DNA of 64,000 nucleotides from Cryptomeria japonica (lineage: Eukaryota; Streptophyta; Pinopsida; Cupressales; Cupressaceae). Within the stretch, counting starts at the first letter, position 1; each line of letters begins with the position of its first letter. A program made the translations under genes and the position numbers. The notes below the pieces were generated by a model. It saw only the letters and a program-made list of their open reading frames with translations, was not told the origin of the DNA and did no database searches. The stretch is from assembly GCF_030272615.1 (NCBI RefSeq), contig NC_081405.1, positions 155,107,613-155,171,612 on the forward strand. The letters are read 5' to 3'. Below, in pieces: positions 35,791 to 47,250 of this stretch.

Positions 35791-38110
35791 AGTAGATGAG
35801 TGAAAGGGAGGCACTTGGCAGTTAGTTGAGTGATGAATCTTCTGATGGATTGTAGCCATCCTTGAAGAGATCTTAATTGGTTGATATTTCTTGGAGGTGG
35901 CATCTCCATAATTTATTGTATGTTTTTGGGACCCACCTCGATGCCCTTTTCTGACACTATGTATCCCAAGAGTTTGTCTGATTTTACTCTGAACACACAC
36001 TTTTTTGGATTTAGTCGCACATTGAATTGTTCTAGTTGCTGAAAGATTTTGTCAAGAATCTCTAGATTTCCTTCTCTTGTGAATGATTTGGCTAACAGAC
36101 CATCTACATAATCTTCCTTGAATGTGTGCATCATGTCATGGAAAATGGTGGTCATTGCTTATTGATAGGTTGCTCCTGCAATCTTTAAGCCAAAAGGCAT
36201 GACATTCCAATAGTAGGTACCCCATGGGCATGTGAAAGTTGTTTTGTCTTGGTTTTCTAGGTCTATCTTGATCTGATTGTATCTCGAAAAACCATCCATG
36301 AGTGATGGCATAGCATGTCCTGCCGTTAGGTCTACAATTGTGTCTATGCTTGGTAAAGGAAAATCATCTTTTTGACAAGCCCTATTCAAATCTCTGAAGT
36401 CGATGCATATACTGATGCTTTTGTTTGGTTTTGAAATAGGTACTATGTTGGAGATCCACTCTGCATAGTTGATTAATCAGATGAAACTGACATCCAATAG
36501 TTTCTTTAGTTCTTCTTTGACTAGTAGTGCCACATGTGGATTCATTTTTCTCAGCCTTTTTTGATAGGGTGTGCTCCTGGAGCTATGGATAAATGGTGGA
36601 TGATCAAATATGGATCTATCCTTGGCATATCTACATATGACCAAGCAAAGTTGACTTTCTTTTCTTCAAAAAACCTTGAGAAATTTGGTTTCTTCTAATC
36701 TGTTAAGGATGTCGCCAGATGTAATGTCTTTGTTTGTTTCTATAGTATCGATATTTATTGATTGTGTTGGTTCAATCAATATTGGTGATCTCTCCTAATA
36801 ATGCTCAGGAAGAGTTTCAAGTCTCTCATCCGCCAGCATCGTAGAGAGGTTTTCGCTGTTGGATACGCCCTTTCTTTTTATTTTTTGTGATCTAACACTG
36901 CCATTAGATGATTTTTACCGTTAGATCTATTTTGTGCTTTATTTGTTTTGTGACTGAAAGACTTAGCACTACCCTAGTTGAAGACATCGTTATGAGATTC
37001 ACTGGTGGAGCATGTTTTTGGGTTTACTACACAGAGGTAATGGACAATGGCATCATCGTCTTGAAAGATGGGTATAGTGAGTGGTTCAATTTGTTCCCAG
37101 TCAATGAGTTCGGGATATACGAGGAATAAGGAATTGTTTGGTGGATTAAGGTTTGATGCCATAAAGGTCATGATAGAAATATTTTCAAGGTTGTGAATAA
37201 CCAGATCGAGGTCTATGATTGTACTCTCCTCAGGATTGCCTATCTCGTACCAAATTTGCTCTTTCTCACTAGCATCATAGATATGTAGTGGTCCAAATTC
37301 AAATGATCTAGACCCTGACCTTTCTCCTTCGTAGAGTGTTGGTGTATATGTTTGTATCAAATCAATCTCTATCTTGTCCCAAGACTAATCAGAGGGTGAA
37401 GGTGAATCCCACTTCCATTCATTTGAATTTTTTTCTGAACTAGCGTGTAGTTTGAGGATTTGTGTATAGAGATTCTGAGTAGCTTCCTCCTTTTTAATGG
37501 AAAGTTCCTCTTTTTTTTGTTCATACTCCTCTTCTTGCCACTTTTGGATTGCTTCTTCTACCTCTTGTTGTTGTTGTTGTCACTTTGTTGATTCTTGTTG
37601 TTGATGTTGTTGTTGATTTGTTTGTTACCTGTGAACTAGAATATCTTGACCAAAGCCTAGTATTGATTTATTTTTAACACTTTGAGTAGGAAGGTGTATG
37701 GGTTCTAGAATACCTTCTTTTCTTTTTCCCATAGGACCTTTTCCTGTGTATCCCATCCTTTGCATGATTTTGAAACCTTTACCATATTGTTCTGTGGGTA
37801 CTTTGATGTTAAGAATGATTGCTTTAGATTTCTCGTCATCTTTGTAAAGCCAATTGAGTATATCCTTATCCTTTGTTTCATCAACTAGGGTTCCTACTTG
37901 TACAAATATTCCACCAAAGAGTTCAATGGGTTGTGAATATTTTTGTTTGGATGTCGATGGTTGTCCATGATATTTTGGTGAAACTGGCAATTTTGATAGG
38001 CATAAGGATGGTTCAAAAGAATATTCTCCCATAGCTTTATCTTTTAACTGAATCTTGTTCTCAAAATCTATTGATAAAGATTTGAGTTGGGTTTCATTGC
38101 TTGATGACAT
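35791..38110 (-). pseudogene. Ty3/gypsy (Tat-like) pol, 5' half: G-patch, spacer, reverse transcriptase
   Basis: The minus-strand frame from 38110 ends with a G-patch-like domain (GKGFKIMQRMGYTGKGPMGK, near 37760-37700), found next to protease in some plant gypsy elements. A conserved linker follows (37360-36974, YDASEKEQIW and LENISIMTFMASNLNP). Reverse transcriptase spans about 36690-35800, with DFPLPSIDTIVD, NVMPFGLKIAGATYQ and EDYVDGLLAKS. The last is YVDD in active enzymes, so the second catalytic Asp is Gly. Stops occur (for example TAA after ATYQ near 36158), and a frameshift precedes INQLRSLQGWLQSIRRFI near 35870. The gag part was not found upstream. The piece ends at copia 1 and its partner is 26777-28958. 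Confidence 0.82.
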
Positions 38111-39297
38111 AGAAGTGTAAAGTGGAAAATTTTACCTTAGCAATTTGCAACATAGAAAGGAGAAGTCACTAAGTCAATTCTCAATTGAAACCTTTACATT
38201 CAAAAGAGAGAATAAATCCACTAGATCTAAATCCTAAAGGAGATAAGGACTAAATACTAAATGGATTGAATTGATTTGATTCTCCTCTTTTGTAAATTGA
38301 ATTGTAAAAATATTGTAAAATACTGAGATTTGAGAGAAAATATGCGAAAATAGTGAGCTATAGATTCGAGATTTAGTCGTGCACCTGGATCTGAGAAGTA
38401 TGAGATGATTCAGAGTTCCTTCATGAAATCAGGAAAAATTTGTAGGGTCCATGTGTCCAAATAGGGGCGCCCTCCTATCAGTCCTCCGAACTTTCCGCAT
38501 GTCGAAAAAGGTTTTCCCGTCTTTGCGAATAAAGCTTAATTCTAGAAGTACAGTTGTGCACCTGTTTCCTGCAGATAGAAAGAAAGGGAAATGTGTTGGG
38601 AATGAGCGCTTGCCTTTGGTCAAGCCCCAGTTTGGAATCAACCTTGAATGAAATGTTGCAAATACTGAAGTAAATAATGGAAAGGTATACCTTATATCTA
38701 CAATGATTGATAATGATGTTGTGCTTCTTGAATGTAATCACATATGTTGTATGAAATGACATGAACATGACAAAACCCTAACACACACACATGCTTGCAA
38801 ATGAATGAGGTAATGTTGCTCCAATGGATGGATGAAGAATATGTAGCCTTAAAGAATGCTTGATGATGAATGCTTGAATCCTTGAATGATTGAATGTAGT
38901 CTCCTTTCCTTATGATTATCTCCACCTTATTGCCTTATGCCTGTATCTCCAAATGAGAGGGGAAAATCTCCTTATATACTGTCATGTTGTCAAACATATT
39001 AATTTTCTGACATAGGCCAACATAGGGGATTTATTTCTTGCTCACAATTGAAATAGGGCCAAGGGGGAGGGGCCTCAAGATAGGTCCTACCTAGGGAGAA
39101 CCAGGGAATGGCACCCTAGTCCTACCCCATTTTGGGCCAGAATCTAAGGGCTATGCAAGTTGTAAGATGCAAAAATCAGATTTGGTTGCATAAAAGAGGC
39201 ATAAACAGGTTGTGATCAAGCATGGGGATGAGACTGGTAAGGTGAGGGCCCAAAATGTGGTCAAAATTGCAAGGGGTGCAATTGTAGGATGCTACAT
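38111..39297 (-). repeat. Possible gypsy-type LTR, minus orientation
   Basis: On the minus strand the sequence TGTAGCATCCTACAATTGCA begins at about 39297 immediately after a purine tract, which is the arrangement of PPT plus 3' LTR. No second copy is in the window, so this is tentative. The left end near 38150 is unknown. Confidence 0.35.
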
Positions 39298-39312
39298 TTA
39301 GCCCCCACTTTA
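39298..39312 (-). other. Possible polypurine tract
   Basis: Reads AAAGTGGGGGCTAAA on the minus strand, abutting the TGTAGCATCC of the putative LTR. Confidence 0.35.
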
Positions 39313-41049
39313 TCGGGAGTATGAGCTTACGCAAATAATCACAGTAAATTAGAAGAAAGTGAGATGAGAAAGATGAGGAATGTGGAGAAAAATCACAAGG
39401 AGTATAAGATATCACTAATTTTGAAGAACCAAGCCCCCAATATTAGGATCTTAACTCACTCAAACATATGCAAGGGCACATAAAAAGACACACAACAAAA
39501 GATAAGAATAAAAAAACAAGACCTTAAGGCAACTAGTCGAAGATACCTCGATATTAAAATGTCTCAACAAGTAATATCATTCTTGAAAAAAATGCCATCT
39601 CATGAACACAAGAGATCACACAAAAGAGAAAAGAAAGCATCATCCATGAACTATCAATAGAAAAGATATGATTTCATGAGAGGAAGAAGAGAGAGCATGA
39701 ATATACGCTAGATGTGTTATCCAGGTGATCCATGAGAAGAATGATGAGAAAGGGCATGGACTACTCACCCCTATATGTTTTTATCTAGGTGATCCATGTG
39801 GGGAAAGGACATGGAATACTCAACCCTAGATATTTTTATCTAGGTAATCCATGTGGAGAGGAGAGTAAGAATAGTCTAGCTATTTTTAGCTAGTTCCACC
39901 CATCCTCATGTGTGTGTGCAAATGATGTCTGGTTTCAAGTGTATAACACCCCATGTAAGAGTCTTTTCTCTATTTTTTAGTGTGCTTCAACTTGTTTAAG
40001 ACATGTAATGAGGATGAAGCATGAGAATGCAACAATCCCATATTGATGAATGAAATGAGGATTATGCATGAGGATGCAATAATCCCATGAATGATGGACA
40101 AAATAGAGATGAAACATGAGTATGCAACAATCCCATATTGATAATTGATAGTAAAAAATGCAACAAGGAGGCCACATATATGCCCCCCTCCTTAAGATGT
40201 CAACATAGTCCTATGTTGATATCTTAAGGAAGATGGAAACAAGGATACTCACCTTCAACACCAAGGAGATATATGCTAGTCAATAATGCATGCATTCCAA
40301 GATAGAAAGAAAGAATCCTGAGTAGGATTCGTTTCTTTAAGAAAGGAAGAGATAATTGTAAAAGATATATCTTGCAACAAGTGTAAAGGAATCCTTTTGA
40401 GGGATGTATGACTAATAAAGGATGAAGAGATATTTGCATAAAGAGATCTAACTCAAAGAATAGAGGAGGTCCTTAATAAAGATGACATCTTGGAAGGATA
40501 AGAGGACTAAGAATACACACCTTCTCCAAAGTGGATTCTTAGGATTGCACACTTTCACTAAGGATAGATATGTTGAATGCACATTCCTATAAAGCTTGTC
40601 TGTGATAGTTGAATCTGAAAGAATTCCTAAAAGGGTATCCAAAATAGTTCTTGGATTCTACAAATTTTGCCTAGAAGTACCCACTGTTTCAAAAGTGCTA
40701 AAGTAAATGCACTAAAACCTTTGTTGAATGTGCCACTAAAGATGTTGAATGCGCTAGTACATTGATCAAGGGTGCTAAAAGATATGTTGAATGAACCAAT
40801 AGAAAAATCATAAGCGTTAGAGGAATAATCAAATGCGCCACAGAAATGGTTAAATGCGCCACTCTGCTAGGTTTTCTTATTTTTTTCAATTTTTTTAATG
40901 TGATTCCCACTTTATTGGATTTTAGCAAGAGGTTTTTATGATATCCGACAAGAACACAACAAACACTCATGAACACAGTGGTAGATTTGTCTCTAATTTA
41001 AACATGAAGTGTATGTTCTTAAGGATATTTTCAAATCCCCCTTTTGTTT
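39313..41049. other. Repeat-derived non-coding DNA
   Basis: No gene. 39700-39900 holds repeated variants of ATCTAGGTGATCCATGTGG, and 39990-40140 repeated GAATGCAACAATCCCATATT units. Probably retroelement untranslated DNA. Confidence 0.4.
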
Positions 41050-41740
41050 TCATTGGTTTGGAACAAGAAGACACATCAATCAGACTCTCTAATCTCAAGG
41101 GTCATCAATAATACCATAGCTCACGATTGATACTCTTTCAACTCAAACAACCCTGTCACACCCTAAGGTGCACCTATTTTTTTGCCTTTTGCTAGAATTT
41201 GAACCAAAGAGAATTGCTCCTCAATTGGCTCATTTTTGTGGGAGATGTATGGTGAGTGTCTTGGGGGGTGGATTCTTCCCCACCCTTGCACTATGATATT
41301 AATGATGTTTAGATAACTGACTTGGTTTGGCTTCTATTTCTTAAAGCTTTCTAGTATGGATTTCGTTTGAGTGGTCATAATCAACAACGTTCTCCACTCC
41401 GTTAAAGGAGGTCTCCTAGCTTGTAAAGGTTACACTCTACAAGTTTTGACACACCATATAGGCACTAAGGAAGACATAAAGTCATTATGATAGCATGTAA
41501 AACTCGTTGCTTGCAACTTTCATCACAAATATATTTGGTTATAGTGGCTTGGATTACTTGGCTTTAGTCATTCCCCAGTTAGGTCATTTCCCTCTCACCG
41601 ACCTTATGGGCTTCTAGGGAGGGAAAACCTGCTAAAGGTTGTATCTTAATTGCAATAAAAGAAAGAAAGAAAAAGAGTGAGTTCGGCCTTTTGATCACTC
41701 AATGATGGGGAGAGAATATACCTATCACATTTGAATCATA
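41050..41740 (+). repeat. Dispersed LTR-like repeat (copy 2)
   Basis: Diverged, same-strand partner of 24280-24960. Landmarks: GGTGAGTGTCTTGGGGGG, CCTTGCACTATGA, GGAGGTCTCCTAGCTTG, GGTTACACTCTACAAG and GTCATTTCCCTCTCAC. Confidence 0.55.
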
Positions 41741-42550
41741 GTAGACAAGTTTGTTCTTTTTATCCCAATATTCCAATGTGATTTAATTGCTACTTGGAGA
41801 TGTTGCTCCAACAAGCACGGTGTTCTTTTTATCCCAGATATCAATGATGAATTGTTCTTTTTAAGCCCAAAATCACAATGTCTGAATTTTCATAAATCGT
41901 TTTGGAAATGAAACCTAGTCAATAAAAGAAAATTGTGAATTGAAGATTGCAACGATGAACTTTTGAGAAAATAAGAACTTGAACTTTGAAAATGTCTTGT
42001 TCTTTTTACCTTGCAAAATGAGATGTGAAGTGTTTCTTTTTACCACTTTATAACAAAAAGTAAAACTTGTTTTGTTCTTTTTACTTTGCACCAATGAGAA
42101 GTGTGAACTAATCTTGCAAGAAAATAAAGGTTTGTTTTGTAGTTCTTTTTAGCCTTTTTTTGCAAGAAAGTAAATGAGGTTCTTTTTAAAGCCAAAAAAA
42201 AGAGAATGTGATTCTTTTTACTTGCACCAAATGAAACATGAAGTTATTTTTAGCTTTTTGCAAGAAAGGTAATGCGAATTATTTTTACCAACTTTCAAAA
42301 AGCAAAGAATTTTTTTTTATTCTAAGTCCTTTAGAACCTGCACCAAAGATTAGTACCTGCAAAACCCTTCAAGAAGTTAGCTAAGATGGTGGGCTCACAA
42401 GCCTAATATTTTTCTTGATGTTACAATTTTTGTCTTTTTATTAGTTACAAAAGCGCTAGAGCGGAAAGCATATGCGCTACAGAAAAGTTTAAATGCCCTC
42501 CAAAACATGGCAAATGCACCACATAATATATCAAAAGTGCTACACATTAT
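41741..42550 (+). repeat. Irregular repeat, TTGTTCTTTTTACC units
   Basis: Many short copies of GTTCTTTTTAGCC or TTCTTTTTACTTTGCA between 41755 and 42310. No gene. Confidence 0.5.
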
Positions 42551-42814
42551 AATTAAACAAAGAGAGGCAAAGCTTAAGACTTGATGAAATAGACTATAAT
42601 CTGGATGCATGAAACTTGGGATGATGGATAATGAGAGAAATGAGGCCTATTTATAGAAGAAATGGGAAAATGGATGGTTAACATTGAGTAATCTTAACAA
42701 GGGCTAGGATTGAATGATCCTCAATCCATGTGACAATTTCAAATCAATCCCATTTTGACAAGTGTTAACATGAGAAGGCTTGAGAGGAGAGGACATAAAT
42801 AGGTGTCTACACCT
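42551..42814 (-). repeat. Gypsy LTR fragment with internal deletion
   Basis: 42551-42795 is nearly identical to 13739-13985. It then jumps to ACATAAATAGGTGTCTACA, which matches the LTR edge near 15423-15441. So about 1.4 kb of the LTR, including both minisatellites, is missing here. Confidence 0.65.
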
Positions 42815-45796
42815 ATAAAATTGAAAAGTACATACATGACACTTTTTTGTTTTAAGTTTGCACTTGTTTTACCACCTCTTTTAATTGGTACAATTAGGAC
42901 CATTTTGATCCCGTTGGAATGTAAATTGTCCCTAAATCATCGTCTCTCCCTCATAATTGATCCCTCTCACAAAAAATTCCTTGTTTCTATTTTTCTCAAT
43001 CTCTCTACCATCAAGGAAATAAGTGTGCCACACTCTTACCACTTGGATAGAATCATGCACAAAAATGTGTCATGCATTCAAACTTCTTATCATCCAAATG
43101 CCTACCTTTTCACAAATCCTAAATTTTAATCTTCCTCTAATAATCAAATCAAGTTTTGGATTGATTATAAAGTGGTATGGGTTAATAAATAAATCATTCA
43201 ACACTCACCACACACCCATCTATTTACATACACTCTCCCTAGCATCAAAAATATTTTTTTAGCTATACAAAATTTCCATTTTCTACACATCACCAACTTT
43301 CATTGGTACAACCTCACTTGCGACTAAGGCCTTACACGCCTAAAAACCTACATTATGCTATTATTGTTGAGGAGAAACATGGATTTGACTAAGGTAGGTC
43401 CAAAAATGTGGTGTAGGCATAAAGTTATTCCATTTTCTAGCATTTGCAAGTGTAGGACTAGGAATTAAATTTTAGGTTAGATGCAATACTTTAAATTAGA
43501 AAGTATGGAGGAAGTGATCATACCAATATATGATACCTGTAGGCACCTAAAAATCACTCATGTCTTGATTATTCTCTAAGACCTTGATTTCATCCCTAAG
43601 ATCTTTGATTATTTCCTAAAATTAATTAATTCATTACCAAGTATAGATCTTATCCAATACTCTAGTTATTCCTAATTTTGCTCAAGTCCTAATCCATTTT
43701 TTCATATGTCCTAACTCACTATCCTAAGTCTTAATTTGTATTTCATAACCTCTTCCACATAAATTGAATTAATTAAATTCATTAAAATTCTCCACAAAAC
43801 CACCCAAAATTTAAAAAAATAAAAATTCCCTTTTCTACTCCTCCCATCTCACATGCAATCCTACCTCTCAAACATCAAATTTGAATTTAATAATTCTTCA
43901 TTATTCTCCACCCTTCATCTCCCAACTACCCAACCAAATTGATCTAGATTTTCTATCCCTCATCAAATCTCCATTGTTGAGTTATGGTGTCAGTGTGAGT
44001 ACAACTTTCCATTCATTCTTAAGAAAATCTACCTTCATAATATAATTGGGATCAAAATTTGACAAACTACTTCAAGAGAAAGCTAAAGGAAGCCATTGAA
44101 ATAAATAACCATCCCACTAACCTCAATCGTGATGAAGTGCATGGCTTAAGTATTTCATGGTAACCTTTGCTTCTTTTATGAAGGTCAACAATACCCTTTT
44201 GTCGTAGCCTTGTACTTTGTGCACCTTCTAACTCCACCCTTCCCCTTTCTTTTTATTTCGCTCAGGTTTGCAACCAACCCATTTTTATCTCCTTATGCTC
44301 TTTGTCATCTTGATGATGGATCACAAAGTGTGATTCAAAGTGTTGATAAGAAAAAAATATACACATAATCTAATCCTAAAGCTGCTAGAATAATATAATT
44401 CATGGATTGTGGAAATCTACTACTATCTTGTTTTGGTTTATTCATTTTGTTTTTTCGTTTTGTTGCTCTAATTGAGGTTGCATTTGATATAGATTAAGAT
44501 TTTAATATTTTTTTTGAAATCTCCATTTTAATTATACTTGATGTTGACAATGCTAACATGCTTGGTGGGATCCCTTGTCCCTATTAATATTTGTTTGCAA
44601 GTGTTTTATTGAAGGTTTTGGATGCATTTTTTTAGAGATTTTTTGAGATGAATCCTTTTGCAAGGGTCCTCCTAAATTGAAATCAACCTCCCCTTTGAGT
44701 TTGAAGCAACAAGTAGGCAAATATTAATATATAATACTTGATATTTTGGTAGGAGGAAAATTTTGCAATTTTATTGTTTCCACCCTTTTACCTTATATAT
44801 CTTTACATCCATACAAGCATTATTTTCCATAAGTTTATGAATTGAATTTATCCTATCTAAAAATTTTAGGCTCTAGAAAATGGGTTCACTTTTCGTGTAA
44901 AGTTCATATCATAATACATTAATTACTCTTTTAACTTTTTCCCAAAATGGTCGTTTTGAGTTTTGGTGTCTGAATTATTTTATAGTTTTTTTTAATTCAA
45001 TTAATATATCAAGAGTCACTTAATGGTTTATACTATATGGTTTATGCTATAGATATGTTGTGTATATTCATGGGACACCTAACACCTACTAGATTGAGGA
45101 AAATGTAATTGTCATGATGAGTAGGCAACTAAGTCTCCATAGTAGGAATTAGAACAACCAATTCTTCTACCTTCAAATAAGTTTGAACAAGAATTTAAAA
45201 AAAAATTAAATGCAATCTAAAAAAATGTATTTTATTGGGTTGTTTGGGTTTTATACAGTTATGCACCATATTTCTTTGATTCATACCAAATTTCTATGCT
45301 TCTTATTCAACATCCAAATTTTGGAGAAGTTAGGAAGGAGTAAATGGATGGGTTGCGTTGAAAAGAGAAGTGGAAGAGGAATGGTATTTTACGAAAGAAA
45401 AGAAGATTCAAAATTCCATATGTGAATCAGTAATTTAAGTTGCAGAACAAGATAGGCAGGGTCCATAGTATACAGATCAAGTTTGTGTGGTGGATTCAAA
45501 GGAAAAACCAGATTGCAAAGAAGAATGTTGGTGCAAAAAGTTGGAATGGTAAACAAAGGAGTAAAGATACTTTGCGTGGTGAAGATAATTTTAGTGCAAA
45601 AGATAAATTAATGAGTTATGAGTGCAAGTTTTGAAATTTGATTTAAAAAAGCAATAGAGTAAATGCATTTGTAAAATTGTAATAAAATAAAGTAAATAGT
45701 GAAAGCAAAGAGTGTGAAAATGATAAAAATACCTTATTGATTGAGGTAAAATAAGGAGAATTTCAGAAACTGGACTCGGAGAGTCCTAGGTTTGAT
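42815..45796. other. Intergenic, AT-rich, nothing recognised
   Basis: Several short open frames without motifs and no clear repeats or RNA genes. Confidence 0.5.
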
Positions 45797-46009
45797 ATGG
45801 GAGTTGATGAGGATGGAGAAGATCTCCTACTACGAGAGGAGATAAAGAAGATAGAGGAATTATTTGCAGTAGAAGAAAGTGTGGTAGTTGTTATAGATGA
45901 AGATGTTGCAATGATAGATCTTGAGGAGATTGCAACAAATAAAGAAGATAAAGAGGGTTTGTTGCCAACAAAAGAAGAGTGGCTTGAAAAAGTTTATTGG
46001 TGGAAATGA
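45797..46009 (+). other. Unidentified acidic open frame, 70 codons
   Basis: Encodes an acidic, Glu/Asp-rich, protein-like stretch (MGVDEDGEDLLLREEIKKIE...LPTKEEWLEKVYWW). The neighbouring DNA to 46440 has codon-like text in shifting frames. It could be a decayed exon or retroelement gag. Not recognised. Confidence 0.2.
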
Positions 46010-46889
46010 GAAGACAAGTGTCACAAAAAAAGGACAAGAAGATGAATATTGCAGCCGATGGTGATGAGGGAAAAAATGCAGTAGTGAACGAAGAGGCAAA
46101 CATTATTATGTTTTGTGATGAAATTCATTTTCCTTCATTTGCAATATCGAGGGTTGAAGAGTGTGAATAAGAGAAGATGGAAATTTTCAAATTCCATGGA
46201 GTTATAGGTGCATATTTGTATGAAAAATGTTACAGGTTGCTATGTGGATGATGCAAGATTTTGGTGGAGGGGGCTGGTTAATGGTGGGTTGCATCCCACA
46301 AAGGAGGAGAGGAGAGGGGAAATTATTTGGAGGATGAGGATTGTTCATGGTGAACGTAAGTCCATAAAAGGAAAGAAGAAGAATCACACACTTGGTGGAA
46401 GATAGCCAGTGTATCGAAAAGATGTTGGAAGAAGCCAAAGAGAAAAAGAAAAATCATGGTACCTATTCCCAACATAGGATTATGTTGCAAATAATTTATA
46501 ACTTGAAAGGGTAGTCCTACTACTAAACTCCATTTGTGAGTTATGCTCATGAATCTTCCTACTCAATGTGTCTGATGCAGGTGAATTTAGGAAAGGATTT
46601 CAAATCTGACATCAATTTAGTTTGCAATCTACCTTGCAAAGACAACACAATATACCAAGAAGAAAATAATTGCAAAAGATATTAAAATTACAACAATGCA
46701 TGGGATGCGATATGAAAATTCATGAACTTTGGATATCCAATGATAAAAGAAGGAAATGAAGAGATAGCACTCAAGAGGATAGGGAAAAAAAAACACTATA
46801 TGAAGAAAAGAAAACAATGACTTTGCTAAGCACGAGTTAGAGGAGACAACGCAGCCATTGGAGAAAGGAGAGGTTTTGCATAGGTGGAA
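46010..46889. other. Intergenic, possible decayed coding DNA
   Basis: Purine-rich, with short frames only. No domain recognised. It ends at the copia 2 target duplication. Confidence 0.35.
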
Positions 46890-46894
46890 CAAAG
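46890..46894 (+). repeat. Copia 2 target site duplication, CAAAG
   Basis: CAAAG immediately precedes the 5' LTR and is repeated at 52108-52112 immediately after the 3' LTR. Confidence 0.92.
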
Positions 46895-47190
46895 TGTTGG
46901 AAGTGAAGTCCAACAAACTCCTTCCACTTTGCCGCCAAAACCTTTGGCTCTTCAACTTTTGTTGTAAATCTCTTTAAGAGTTGTTTGAATATCATTGTTG
47001 TGTGTATTTTGAAGCTACTTGCAACTATGTATGTACAAACCAGAATTGGTCATCAATAAATTGGTTCCCCTGTTTTAAGTGTGGACGTAGGCAATTTGCC
47101 GAACCACGATAAATTATATGTCTCTTTTGTCTCTATTTGTGAATTCATTGTTCAGTTTTGTGCTCTTCTAATTCGCTTTAAATCCTAACA
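46895..47190 (+). repeat. Copia 2 5' LTR
   Basis: 296 bp, TGTTGG...CCTAACA. It contains AATAAA at 47055-47060, a possible polyadenylation signal conserved in the 3' copy. Confidence 0.93.
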
Positions 47191-47191
47191 A

Positions 47192-47204
47192 TTAGTATCA
47201 GAGC
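47192..47204 (+). other. Copia 2 primer binding site
   Basis: TTAGTATCAGAGC, one base off the TGGTATCAGAGC match to initiator tRNA-Met. Confidence 0.85.
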
Positions 47205-47250
47205 AAGGTTAGATCGTTGTTAAGATTTCGGTGGTTGAAATTCTGGAATC

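Noticed and set aside
28953-35796. GTAGA as target duplication of copia 1
   Set aside because: Not directly adjacent to the TG end on the left, and the right junction has lost LTR and gypsy sequence.
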